A stretch of DNA of 64,000 bases from Lachnospiraceae bacterium (GTDB taxonomy: Bacteria > Bacillota > Clostridia > Lachnospirales > Lachnospiraceae). Of the stretch, positions 32,476 to 40,875 are shown one piece after another (the first letter of the stretch is position 1; every line of letters starts with the position of its first letter). The stretch lies in the NCBI GenBank assembly GCA_024682835.1, contig JAIKYU010000059.1, forward strand, positions 27,897 through 91,896. Direction: 5' to 3'. The notes under the pieces are model-generated. The model was not told the origin of the DNA. It ran no database searches and saw nothing but the letters and a program-made list of their open reading frames with translations. The translations under genes were made by a program, and so were the position numbers.

Positions 32476-34341
32476 ATGAAACAGACAAGAAACGATGTCC
32501 GCAACGTAGCAATCATCGCCCATGTCGATCACGGCAAAACGACACTGGTGGACGGATTGCTGCGGCAAAGCGGCATTTTCAGGGACAACCAGGAGGTGGT
32601 CGAGCGTGTGATGGACTCCAACGCCATCGAACGGGAGCGCGGGATCACCATTCTGTCCAAAAACACCGCCATCACCTATAAGGATATCAAGATCAACATC
32701 ATCGACACGCCCGGTCACGCCGATTTCGGCGGAGAGGTGGAGCGCGTCCTGAAGATGGTCAACGGCGTGATCCTTGTCGTCGATGCCTTCGAGGGACCGA
32801 TGCCGCAGACCAAGTTTGTTCTCAGAAAAGCCATGGAGCTCCGTCTCCCCGTCATCGTCTGCGTCAATAAGATCGACCGGCCGGAAGCACGACCGAAAGA
32901 GGTGATCGACGAGGTGCTGGAGCTGCTTATGGATCTGGGAGCGGACGACAAGCAGATCGACTGCCCGTTCGTCTTTGCCTCAGCCAAGGCAGGCACCTCC
33001 TCCATGGATCCCGAGGAAGCGGGAACCGATTTACAGCCACTGCTGGACACCATCATCAACTATATTCCAGCCCCGGTAGGAGATCCGGAGGCAGGCACGC
33101 AGATGCTGATCTCCACCATCGATTACAACGAATACGTCGGGCGCATCGGGGTCGGCAAGATTGACAACGGTTCTCTTCACGTCGGTCAGGACGTGATCAT
33201 TGTCAACCATCACGACGCTTCCAAACAGGTGAAGACCAAGGTCAGCAAGCTCTATGAATTCGAAGGTCTGAACAAGGTCGAAGTCCAGAAAGCCGAAATC
33301 GGATCCATCGTGGCCATCTCCGGCATCGACGAGATCCGTATCGGAGACACGCTCTGCTCACCGGATTCCCCGAAAGCCATTCCTTTCCAGAAGATATCCG
33401 AGCCGACGATCTCCATGAATTTTATCGTGAATGATTCTCCTCTTGCAGGCCAGGAGGGAAAATATGTCACCAGCAGGCATCTCCGCGACCGGCTGTATCG
33501 GGAGCTCAACACCGATGTGTCGCTGAGGGTGGAGGACACCGAGACGACGGAGACATTCAAGGTGTCCGGCCGGGGCGAGTTGCATCTGTCCGTTCTGATC
33601 GAAACCATGCGCCGGGAAGGCTATGAATTTGCCGTAAGCAAGGCCGAGGTCATTTACCGGGAGGACGAAAACGGCAAACGGCTGGAGCCTATGGAAACCT
33701 GTGTCATTGACGTCCCGGAGGAATTCTCCGGCAGTGTGATCCAGAAGCTCGGCATGCGCAAGGGTGAGCTGGTGTCCATGGGCGAATCCGGCGGCGGTTA
33801 CAACCGCCTGACTTTCCGGATCCCTTCCCGCGGTCTCATCGGCTACCGGGGTGATTTCATGACCGACACCAAAGGAAACGGCATCATGAACACGATCTTT
33901 GACGGCTATGAGCCCTATAAGGGTGATATCTCCTATCGCGGGCAGGGCTCTCTGATCGCCTTTGAGAGCGGAGAAGCGGTAACCTACGGGCTCTTTAACG
34001 CCCAGGAACGAGGCGCGCTCTTTATCGGGCCGGGCACAAAGGTTTATTCCGGCATGGTCATCGGAGAAAGCTCCAGAGGAGAGGACATCGAGGTCAATGT
34101 CTGTAAAACCAAGCATCTGACCAACACGCGGACCAGTTCATCAGACGAGGCGCTGCGTCTGGTGCCGCCAAAGGTCATGAGCCTCGAGCAGTGCATTGAA
34201 TTCATTGACACCGACGAGCTGTTGGAAGTGACTCCCGAAACGCTCAGGATCCGGAAGCGCATTCTTGACCCCACCCTGCGCAAGCGCGCCAACATCGCCG
34301 CCAAGCAAAGAGCAGAAGCCGCTGCAAATCAGGGATCATAA
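32476..34341 (+). CDS. typA: ribosome-associated GTPase TypA/BipA
   Basis: This 621-aa translational GTPase of the EF-G class binds 70S ribosomes and assists 50S assembly and growth under cold or other stress. The G motifs are [13 protein letters not shown] (P loop), RERGITI (switch I), [12 protein letters not shown] (G3), NKIDRPEA (G4) and SAKAG (G5). The C-terminal region [33 protein letters not shown] is typical of TypA. I chose the ATG at 32476 ([13 protein letters not shown]) because GAAGGGA precedes it by 4-5 nt; the longer frame from 32440 adds residues unlike the family. It is convergent with the SGNH-like gene, the two overlapping by 13 nt, and a dyad motif near copy sits 3 bp after its stop. 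Confidence 0.97.
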   Translation: MKQTRNDVRNVAIIAHVDHGKTTLVDGLLRQSGIFRDNQEVVERVMDSNAIERERGITILSKNTAITYKDIKINIIDTPGHADFGGEVERVLKMVNGVILVVDAFEGPMPQTKFVLRKAMELRLPVIVCVNKIDRPEARPKEVIDEVLELLMDLGADDKQIDCPFVFASAKAGTSSMDPEEAGTDLQPLLDTIINYIPAPVGDPEAGTQMLISTIDYNEYVGRIGVGKIDNGSLHVGQDVIIVNHHDASKQVKTKVSKLYEFEGLNKVEVQKAEIGSIVAISGIDEIRIGDTLCSPDSPKAIPFQKISEPTISMNFIVNDSPLAGQEGKYVTSRHLRDRLYRELNTDVSLRVEDTETTETFKVSGRGELHLSVLIETMRREGYEFAVSKAEVIYREDENGKRLEPMETCVIDVPEEFSGSVIQKLGMRKGELVSMGESGGGYNRLTFRIPSRGLIGYRGDFMTDTKGNGIMNTIFDGYEPYKGDISYRGQGSLIAFESGEAVTYGLFNAQERGALFIGPGTKVYSGMVIGESSRGEDIEVNVCKTKHLTNTRTSSSDEALRLVPPKVMSLEQCIEFIDTDELLEVTPETLRIRKRILDPTLRKRANIAAKQRAEAAANQGS

Positions 34342-35798
34342 TTAAATAACAATCGATTTTTATCAGAACCGTCTGCGGGCAGCACAACCAGTTGTGCATC
34401 CGTCAGACGGTTTTCTTCCATATCCAGCAGATTCTCCGATTCATCATGATCCAGATAGACACCGGTGAAATTCTCCACCTGAATGGCTTCCAGTTCCCCC
34501 AGCCGCGTATCCATCCAGTCCGTCACCTGATAGCCGGACAGGTCAAAGGAACCGGAAGCATCAGCCGGCAGAATGAACAGGGCAGGTTCACCGGCGGCGG
34601 CCGCCTTGCGCAGTCCGTTCTCAGGCACCAGCGCATCCAGCAGATTCCTGACCGCCGGATCCCCGATTGCCGCTCCGGTTCCGGAAAGATAAAGCACCGC
34701 ATCACCCAGTTCACGATCTGACCCAAGTACAACCAGTGCTTCCGAAAGCGATTTCGCTTCGGCCAGCATCTTTCCTTTCTGTGTGTCAAACTGCTCCGCT
34801 CGATCCATCCAGAGACGGTATGCCTTATCCCCCCTGCGGTCCGGGACAGGGCACTCCTCGGAAATGAACCGGCCGACCCGGCGGGTCGTCTTCGTCATTC
34901 CCAGAAGATTCAGGTGTCCCTCATCATTGAAATCCGTCCGGAAATCCGCCGCCTCCTCCGTCAGCAGATCCAGGTACGGCACACACTCCGCCTCGGAGAG
35001 GGCATGGAGGCGCGCAGCCGTCTGGCGATCCAGCGCAGTCGAATTACAAGGAAGAAAGGTGATTGCAGGCTGTATGCCACGCTCCCTGCAAAGAGCAAGA
35101 ATCATCTGCAGATAGGATTCCCCCAGATGAATCTCGTCCGTCAGCTCATCGTCTCCGTCCGGATGCGGAGCTGTCCGGTACTCCACCCTGGTTCTGATCT
35201 CTGCCCCGAGCAGACGATTCGTTTCCGGAGAATGCGCCCCATCCAGAAAATCATCCGATGTAAGAGAAGACCATCGATTGTGATAGAGGATAAACGGAAA
35301 AAGGAATTCCATCTGCAGCGACCTGTCAGCGATCAGATCCCGTACGGCGTAGATTTTGTTCCTGCTCAACGGGAAAACATCCATATTTAAATGCAGCTGG
35401 CTTACAGCGGAAGCACGCTCCTCATCGTCATACTCCTCCGTCATCTGATCCAGATAATGATAATCCCGTTCCATCATATATCCGTCCACGACAACCAGCC
35501 GGGGAGAAAAAATATCCAACGCACAGAGAAGCTCATAGTAAGCCGCCGGCAGGATACTCCCGTGACCGCCGAGATTGTAACCGGCAATTCCGTATTCATC
35601 AAACAGCTGAACCGGATTGATTCCGTTAATGACATGAGAAGAACCGATAAACAACACATCCGCACGCCCGGCAGCATACAGATCTGCGTATTTACGGACA
35701 CTCTCCTTGCGTTCCACCACATGACACACCACAGTAAACGCAAGTACAAGAATCACCAGAAACAACAACCACTTGAACAGTGTCTTTCCTTTACGCAT
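34329..35798 (-). CDS. membrane-anchored SGNH-hydrolase-like protein, unknown substrate
   Basis: This 489-aa protein has a single N-terminal span (FKWLLFLVILVLAFTVVCHVV) and a large outer domain. The block ADVLFIGSSHVINGINPVQLFDEYGIAGYNLGG resembles the first SGNH motif (Ser in GSSH), and the late FNDEGHLNLLGMTKTTRRVGRFI gives the closing Asp/His pair, as in DltD/AlgX-like and DUF1574-type proteins. The second half (from about 320) has no motif I know. Its role could be acyl transfer to or removal from a surface polymer; the two MBOAT proteins of this window are possible partners, but neither is adjacent. The last codons ([10 protein letters not shown]) overlap the typA stop region and contain the dyad motif near copy at 34345-34360. 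Function is inferred only from fold motifs. Confidence 0.75.
   Translation of the reverse strand: MRKGKTLFKWLLFLVILVLAFTVVCHVVERKESVRKYADLYAAGRADVLFIGSSHVINGINPVQLFDEYGIAGYNLGGHGSILPAAYYELLCALDIFSPRLVVVDGYMMERDYHYLDQMTEEYDDEERASAVSQLHLNMDVFPLSRNKIYAVRDLIADRSLQMEFLFPFILYHNRWSSLTSDDFLDGAHSPETNRLLGAEIRTRVEYRTAPHPDGDDELTDEIHLGESYLQMILALCRERGIQPAITFLPCNSTALDRQTAARLHALSEAECVPYLDLLTEEAADFRTDFNDEGHLNLLGMTKTTRRVGRFISEECPVPDRRGDKAYRLWMDRAEQFDTQKGKMLAEAKSLSEALVVLGSDRELGDAVLYLSGTGAAIGDPAVRNLLDALVPENGLRKAAAAGEPALFILPADASGSFDLSGYQVTDWMDTRLGELEAIQVENFTGVYLDHDESENLLDMEENRLTDAQLVVLPADGSDKNRLLFNYDP
34345..34360. repeat. dyad motif near copy AATAAC-AATC-GATTTT
   Basis: It sits 3 bp beyond the typA stop, within the last codons of the convergent SGNH-like gene. 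The left half-site is perfect; the right one has changes. Confidence 0.55.
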
Positions 35799-35829
35799 AA
35801 TCCTATGGTAGCCTGCATCCGACAGCCCG

Positions 35830-36459
35830 TCAAACCGGAAGCTGCCGGATCAGGAAAAACCCCTCCTCTCCCCGAGTGATCTTTGCCTTCCCGTCCGTTA
35901 TCCGTGTGATGTTGCAGCAGATCCTTTCAATATCAGTCGATATTATATTTAGGCACACCTTCACATCCGCGCCATATTCGATATCATCCGTTATGATATT
36001 GTTTTGCCTGAAATAGTGCTGCAGTATCTGGAATCGGGTATAATCAATATCAATTGATATTTTTCTTCCGAATACCTGTTCCGCCTGGGGGGTATTGCTC
36101 AATCCGGCCTGCGCCGCCTGGGTGTACGCCCGCACCAGCCCTCCTGTCCCCAGCAGGACGCCTCCGAAGTAACGTGTGACAACGATCAGCGTATCTGTCA
36201 GGGACGCGCCGTTCATCACCTCCAGAATCGGCTTGCCGGCCGTTCCCGACGGTTCTCCGTCGTCGCTGCACCGCGAATTTTCGCGGTGCGGACCGATTAC
36301 GAAGGCATAACAATGATGACGCGCATCCCAGTAGCGCTTCTGAATCTCGTGTATCCGGTTCTCCGCTTCCTCCGCACTGTGCACCGGCAGGACGTCCGCA
36401 AGAAAACGGGATTTTTTTTCGGTGATCTCCCCTGACCCGGGAGCAGTTGTCACTTTCAT
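35830..36459 (-). CDS. yigZ: YigZ/IMPACT family protein
   Basis: This 209-aa protein has the UPF0029 (Impact) fold. The core signature is ARHHCYAFVIG...RCSDDGEPSGTAGKPILEVMNG followed by VVTRYFGGVLLGTGGLVRAYTQAA, and a smaller ferredoxin-like C-terminal domain begins near residue 140. Relatives interact with ribosomes or the stress response; the precise role in bacteria is unclear. The -10 box TATACT (extended with TG) ends 8 nt before the ATG, so the message should be leaderless, and no ribosome binding site is present. The C-terminal domain carries three dyad motif copies within 133 bp, encoding KISIDIDY, NNIITDDIE and NIISTDIE, a striking load of ATA codons in an otherwise GC-rich gene. 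Confidence 0.93.
   Translation of the reverse strand: MKVTTAPGSGEITEKKSRFLADVLPVHSAEEAENRIHEIQKRYWDARHHCYAFVIGPHRENSRCSDDGEPSGTAGKPILEVMNGASLTDTLIVVTRYFGGVLLGTGGLVRAYTQAAQAGLSNTPQAEQVFGRKISIDIDYTRFQILQHYFRQNNIITDDIEYGADVKVCLNIISTDIERICCNITRITDGKAKITRGEEGFFLIRQLPV
35929..36061. repeat. cluster of three dyad motif copies in yigZ
   Basis: AATATC-AGTC-GATATT (35929-35944), GATATC-ATCC-GTTATG (35980-35995) and AATATC-AATT-GATATT (36046-36061). The first and last are fully symmetric versions with GATATT on the right. All three lie in the C-terminal third of yigZ. Confidence 0.75.
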
Positions 36460-36466
36460 ATTTTGT

Positions 36467-36475
36467 AGTATATCA
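36467..36475 (-). promoter_or_regulatory. extended -10 promoter of yigZ
   Basis: TGATATACT on the minus strand (TG-A-TATACT). The expected start of transcription is at or next to the ATG at 36459. No clear -35 box. Confidence 0.55.
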
Positions 36476-36485
36476 TGGTTTTTTG

Positions 36486-36494
36486 TGCTATAAT
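36486..36494 (+). promoter_or_regulatory. extended -10 promoter of the penicillin-binding protein gene
   Basis: TGCTATAAT on the plus strand, facing away from the yigZ promoter. Transcription would begin near 36501, after the ATG at 36498, which argues for the ATG at 36534 as start. Confidence 0.55.
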
Positions 36495-36533
36495 AGGATG
36501 AATTTTGATTCCGAAAGGATACCGGTTGACCTT

Positions 36534-39293
36534 ATGAATTACTCCAGAATGGGAATACGCGCACAGCAGCGTCAGATTGCCGCCTCCAGCGGGAAATGGG
36601 GCATGAAGCTCTGGGTTCTGATCCAGGGGGCCGTGTTGCTCTCGCTGATTGCCGCCATTCTATTGTCCATGAGTGGCGGAATGGGTGTATTGACCGGCAT
36701 CATCAACACCTCCCCGGAGATCGGCATGATTGATGTGACCCCCTCCGGCTTTTCCACCTTTGTCTATGACACGGAGGGCAATCAGACCGCCAAGCTGGTT
36801 TCCACGGACTCCAACCGGATCCCGGTGACGCTGGACATGGTGCCGATCGATCTGCAGCATGCTTTTGTCGCTATCGAGGATTCCCGCTTCTATGACCATC
36901 GCGGCATCGACATTCAGGGTATCATCCGCGCAGGTGTCGTCGGCATTCGAAACGGCCTGCATTTCACGGAGGGTGCTTCGACCATTACCCAGCAGCTGTT
37001 GAAAAACAACGTCTTTACCAGCTGGACCACGGAGGGTGAGACGGAAAGCCGGATCATGGGTCTCAACATTGCCAGTCTGCGGCGTAAAATTCAGGAACAA
37101 TACCTCGCGGTACAGCTTGAGAAAACCATGAGCAAGGACGATATTCTGATCAACTATCTCAACACCATCAACCTCGGTCAGAATACGCTCGGTGTACAGG
37201 CCGCCTCCCTGCGATATTTCAACAAGCCGGTGAGCTCCCTGAATCTGTCCGAATGCGCCGTGATCGCTTCCATCACGCAGAACCCGAGCGCCTTAAATCC
37301 CATCACCCATCCGGACAAAAATGCGAAGCGCCGTGAAAAGGTACTCAACGACATGTGCGATCAGGGATATATCACCAAGGAGGAAAAAGACCGGGCGCTG
37401 GCGGACGATGTCTATGCGCGCATCCAGACAACAAACGAAACAGCCGTCGACGATACCATCAATTCCTACTTTGTGGACGCGCTGGTGGAGGATGTGCTTG
37501 ATGACCTGATCAATGCAGGCTACAATGAAACCCAGGCCTATTCCCTTCTGTACAGCGGCGGTCTGAAGATCTATTCCACACAGAATCCGAAGATCCAGAA
37601 GATCATGGACGACGCCTTCCAGAATGAGGACAACTTCCCGAGCAACACCAAATGGGATCTCGACTTTGCACTCACCATCACAAAGGCAAACGGCGAACTG
37701 GAAAACCACAGTGCCGAGATGCTGAAAGCGTATTTCAAGGGGATCAACTCTTCCTTCAATATGTTGTTCTCCTCTCAAGACGACGCTTACGACGCAGTCC
37801 GGCAGTATGAGGAGGCTGTTCTGGAACCGGGAGATGAGATTCTGAAGGAAAATGTCCGTCTCACTCCCGAGCCACAGGTTTCCATGACCGTTCTTGACCA
37901 ATACACCGGGCAGGTGGCCGCTATGGCCGGCGGACGCGGCACCAAGGATGCCAGCCGCACCTTCAACCGGGCGACGGACGCATACCGCCAGCCCGGATCC
38001 ACCTTTAAGGTCATCGCCGCCTATGCACCGGCTCTGGACAGTGCCGGTCTGACCTTGGCAACGGTATACAACGATGCGCCCTTCTGCTACGACAACGGCA
38101 AACCGGTGCGCAACTGGTACAGCTCCGGTTACCGCGGAATCTGTTCCTTCCGTCAGGGAATCGAATCCTCCCTGAATATCATTGCCGTCAAAACCATTAC
38201 AGCCATCTCCCCGCAGCTCGGCTTCGAATACTGTCAGGATTTCGGCTTCACAACCCTCACGGAGGGCATCCAGATCGGAGATGAAATCTACGGCGATGTA
38301 AACCAGACGCTGGCTCTCGGCGGCCTGACCTTCGGTGTCAAAAACATCGAGCTGACCGCTGCCTATGCCACCATCGCCAACGGCGGCGAATACATCAAGC
38401 CAAAGCTCTACACGCGGGTGGTCGATCATGACGGCAACATCATTCTGGACAACAGCGCACCGAATTCCCACCGCGTGCTGAAGGAAACCACGGCCTTTCT
38501 CCTGACCAGCGCTCTCAAGGACGTTGTCTCGGGCGCACAGGGCACCGGAGGACGGGTCAATTTCGGTACAACCGCCATCGCCGGTAAAACCGGAACCACC
38601 ACAGCCAACAACGACGTCTGGTTCGCGGGTTTCACCGATTACTACACCGCGGCCACCTGGGCCGGCTATGATAACAACAACGCAAAACTGACCGGCGACG
38701 AAGCCAACCTTGCCAAAACGCTCTGGCGCGCTGTGATGAGCCAGATCCATGAAGGGCTGGAATACCGGGATTTCGCGCGGCCGGAAGGCATCGTCGAAGC
38801 CACGGTATGCTCTCAGTCCGGCAAACTGCCCATCCCGGGTCTGTGTGACGGATGTCTTAAAACCGAGTATTTCGCCGAAGGCACCATTCCCACAGAGACC
38901 TGCAACGTCCATTATCAGGGAACCATCTGCCGTCTGGACGGAAGACCCGCCACAGAAATGTGCCCGTTCAAGGAGGACGGCGTCTTCACGCTGCCGCTCA
39001 CGGAGCCGCAGGCACTGGCGAGAGGATCCGCGCTCGCTGCCGGAATTGAGCCCGATGCAGTCGTCTCTACGGCAACGACCACCGATGAAAACGGCAACGT
39101 CATCAGTGTGGAGACTCACTGTCAGCATGATGAAGCGTTCTTTGAACAGCCCAACGCCGCCGAAATTATAGCAGCGCAGCAGGCGCAGCTTGACGCGGCA
39201 GCAGCCGCCGCAGCCCAGGCAGCCGCCGAAGCAGCCGCAGCTGCTGCTCCGCCGCCCGAAACGCCGGCGCCGGCACCGGAAGAAGGAGGATAA
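36534..39293 (+). CDS. class A penicillin-binding protein (transglycosylase/transpeptidase)
   Basis: This roughly 919-aa cell-wall polymerase has a cytoplasmic start, one span (LWVLIQGAVLLSLIAAILLSM), a GT51 domain with the catalytic Glu in FVAIEDSRFYDHRGID and GASTITQQLLKN, and a transpeptidase domain with the Ser of RQPGSTFKVI, SSLN and AGKTGTT. A Cys-rich stretch (CSQSGKLPIPGLCDGCL...C...C) and a long Ala/Gln then Pro/Glu tail follow. It polymerises and crosslinks peptidoglycan outside the membrane. I choose the ATG at 36534 (MNYSRMGIRAQQRQ), since the ATG at 36498 falls before the predicted transcript start. It is followed without gap by yfbR (TAAATG). Confidence 0.94.
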   Translation: MNYSRMGIRAQQRQIAASSGKWGMKLWVLIQGAVLLSLIAAILLSMSGGMGVLTGIINTSPEIGMIDVTPSGFSTFVYDTEGNQTAKLVSTDSNRIPVTLDMVPIDLQHAFVAIEDSRFYDHRGIDIQGIIRAGVVGIRNGLHFTEGASTITQQLLKNNVFTSWTTEGETESRIMGLNIASLRRKIQEQYLAVQLEKTMSKDDILINYLNTINLGQNTLGVQAASLRYFNKPVSSLNLSECAVIASITQNPSALNPITHPDKNAKRREKVLNDMCDQGYITKEEKDRALADDVYARIQTTNETAVDDTINSYFVDALVEDVLDDLINAGYNETQAYSLLYSGGLKIYSTQNPKIQKIMDDAFQNEDNFPSNTKWDLDFALTITKANGELENHSAEMLKAYFKGINSSFNMLFSSQDDAYDAVRQYEEAVLEPGDEILKENVRLTPEPQVSMTVLDQYTGQVAAMAGGRGTKDASRTFNRATDAYRQPGSTFKVIAAYAPALDSAGLTLATVYNDAPFCYDNGKPVRNWYSSGYRGICSFRQGIESSLNIIAVKTITAISPQLGFEYCQDFGFTTLTEGIQIGDEIYGDVNQTLALGGLTFGVKNIELTAAYATIANGGEYIKPKLYTRVVDHDGNIILDNSAPNSHRVLKETTAFLLTSALKDVVSGAQGTGGRVNFGTTAIAGKTGTTTANNDVWFAGFTDYYTAATWAGYDNNNAKLTGDEANLAKTLWRAVMSQIHEGLEYRDFARPEGIVEATVCSQSGKLPIPGLCDGCLKTEYFAEGTIPTETCNVHYQGTICRLDGRPATEMCPFKEDGVFTLPLTEPQALARGSALAAGIEPDAVVSTATTTDENGNVISVETHCQHDEAFFEQPNAAEIIAAQQAQLDAAAAAAAQAAAEAAAAAAPPPETPAPAPEEGG

Positions 39294-39902
39294 ATGAGTT
39301 ATTCTTTTTTTGCAACCGTCTCCCGGATGAAATACATCGACCGTTGGGCGCTGATGCGCAACGCCAGGGAAGAAAACCTCAGCGAACACTCGCTGGAGGT
39401 GGCCATGATCGCACATGCGCTCTGCATAATAGGTAACAAGCGTTATGGTAAATCGCTGAACGCGGAAAAAGCCGCTTTGATCGGACTCTATCACGACGCT
39501 TCCGAAATAATAACTGGCGATATGCCAACTCCCGTCAAATACAGAACCAGCGCTCTGCGGCGCGCTTATAAAGAGGTGGAGGGCGTCGCGGAGGATCAGC
39601 TTTTGCGCATGCTCCCGGAGGATCTGCGCGACGCATTTGCCGGCATCTTTTCAAGCGACGAGCAGGATGTGGAGGAGCAGTATCTCCGTCGTCTCGTCAA
39701 AGCAGCAGACAAATTTTCGGCGCTCATTAAATGCATGGAGGAAAAGGAGGCCGGAAACCTCGAATTCCGCACGGCAGAGCTCTCCACACGAGAATCCATT
39801 GAAAAAATGAGCCGGGAGCTGCCCGAGGTACGGGATTTCCTGATCGAATTCCTTCCCTCCTACGGCAACACGCTGGATGAACTGATCGGAAAGGATGATT
39901 AA
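39294..39902 (+). CDS. yfbR: HD-domain 5'-deoxynucleotidase, YfbR family
   Basis: This 202-aa enzyme of the HD superfamily resembles YfbR, which dephosphorylates deoxyribonucleoside monophosphates. The metal ligands are seen in NLSEHSLEVAMIAHALCII (H), LYHDASEIITGDMPTPVKY (HD) and VKAADKFSALIKCMEE (D). Its ATG follows the stop of the penicillin-binding protein directly, with GGAGG just upstream, so the two are coupled. Two dyad copies fall within the gene: GGTAAC-AAGC-GTTATG at 39432 (near) and AATAAC-TGGC-GATATG at 39509 (strict), the second inside the conserved HD motif region, using ATA ATA ACT for I-I-T. Confidence 0.92.
   Translation: MSYSFFATVSRMKYIDRWALMRNAREENLSEHSLEVAMIAHALCIIGNKRYGKSLNAEKAALIGLYHDASEIITGDMPTPVKYRTSALRRAYKEVEGVAEDQLLRMLPEDLRDAFAGIFSSDEQDVEEQYLRRLVKAADKFSALIKCMEEKEAGNLEFRTAELSTRESIEKMSRELPEVRDFLIEFLPSYGNTLDELIGKDD
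39509..39524. repeat. dyad motif copy AATAAC-TGGC-GATATG in yfbR
   Basis: This strict copy directly follows the HD motif codons and encodes I-I-T-G-D-M. A near copy with GTAAC/GTTAT halves lies at 39432-39447. Confidence 0.75.
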
Positions 39903-39915
39903 AAAGGAGTTACGC

Positions 39916-40743
39916 ATGATGAAAATCGGATTCATTGGTATGGGAAATATGGCTCAGGCCCTGTGCGAGGGATTCCTTCAATCAGGATCCATTGACTCGA
40001 AAGATGTGTACGCCTACGCCCCCCATCAGGACAAGCTTCAAGCCAATGCACGGCGAATCGGCTTTACGCCGGTCGCATCCGCAACAGAGCTCGCGAAAGC
40101 CGCCGACATGCTCTTCGTGGCCTGCAAGCCTTATCAGATCGAAGCCGTGCTCTCAGGGATCGGCGACGCGCTGGCGAATAAGGCACTCATCTCTGTTGCC
40201 GCAGGATGGACCCTTGAAAAATATGAGCTTCTGCTCGCGAAGCTGTCCGACCCGGCAAAGGACGAGGGCGAGCTTCTGCTGGATTCGGTCCGCGTGCAGT
40301 GCGTCATGCCCAATACCCCCGCCATGGTGCGCGAAGGCGTTTTTCTGGTCGAGACGGATCACAGCCTTCGGCCTGAAGAGCGGGAGTTCCTGTTTTCGCT
40401 TCTCACTCCGCTGGGACTCGTCCACGAGCTTCCAGGGCATCTTCTCGCCATCGGCACAGCTGTCACGGGATGCTCTCCGGCCTTTGTGGATCTGCTCATT
40501 GAAGCGTACGCGGATGCCGCCGTCAGGTATGGTATTCCGCGCGCAGATGCCTATCCGCTGATCTCTCAGGCTGTGCTTGGCGCGGCCAAACTTCAGCTGG
40601 TAACCGGCAAACATCCCGGTGAACTGAAGGACAACGTCTGCTCTCCCTCCGGCACCACGATCCGGGGTGTTCAGGCGCTCGAGGAGCACGGCTTCCGTGC
40701 CGCCTGCATGGCCAGCGTGGATTCTGTCATGAATCCGTCCTGA
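39916..40743 (+). CDS. proC: pyrroline-5-carboxylate reductase
   Basis: This 275-aa NADPH-dependent enzyme makes proline from pyrroline-5-carboxylate. The Rossmann start is MKIGFIGMGNMAQALCEGF, the middle has VQCVMPNTPAMVREGVFLV and GTAVTGCSPAFVDLLIEAYADAAVRYG, and the C-terminus has the proline-binding LKDNVCSPSGTTIRGVQALEEHGFRAA. Length is normal. I chose the ATG at 39916 with AAGGAG 6 nt upstream; the second codon is also ATG. It closes the plus-strand unit pbp-yfbR-proC and is followed by a hairpin terminator. Confidence 0.96.
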   Translation: MMKIGFIGMGNMAQALCEGFLQSGSIDSKDVYAYAPHQDKLQANARRIGFTPVASATELAKAADMLFVACKPYQIEAVLSGIGDALANKALISVAAGWTLEKYELLLAKLSDPAKDEGELLLDSVRVQCVMPNTPAMVREGVFLVETDHSLRPEEREFLFSLLTPLGLVHELPGHLLAIGTAVTGCSPAFVDLLIEAYADAAVRYGIPRADAYPLISQAVLGAAKLQLVTGKHPGELKDNVCSPSGTTIRGVQALEEHGFRAACMASVDSVMNPS

Positions 40744-40791
40744 TCCCATCTGTCCGTTCTTAAGAATACAAAGAATACAAGAATGTAAAAC

Positions 40792-40825
40792 AGCAGGCAG
40801 TATTTGATACCGCCTGCTATTTTAT
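40792..40825. terminator. bidirectional intrinsic terminator after proC
   Basis: The arms AGCAGGC (40792-40798) and GCCTGCT (40812-40818) continue inside as GTAT/ATAC, and are followed by ATTTTATT on the plus strand and GTTTTAC on the minus strand. It separates proC from the convergent channel gene. The right arm with its tail (40806-40821, GATACC-GCCT-GCTATT) also reads as a dyad motif near copy. Confidence 0.8.
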
Positions 40826-40851
40826 TACCCGCAGAAAGCGTTCCTATATTA

Positions 40852-40867
40852 ACTATCGATCGTTATC
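40852..40867. repeat. dyad motif near copy ACTATC-GATC-GTTATC
   Basis: It lies between the terminator and the end of the channel gene, with one change in each half-site; spacing is kept. Confidence 0.6.
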
Positions 40868-40875
40868 GTATTTGT

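Noticed and set aside
37293-39494. 733-codon open frame antisense to the penicillin-binding protein gene
   Set aside because: The sense strand encodes a complete class A penicillin-binding protein with all motifs; the antisense product is rich in Gly/Val/Asp without any family resemblance and lacks a ribosome binding site. It is a by-product of GC-rich codon use.
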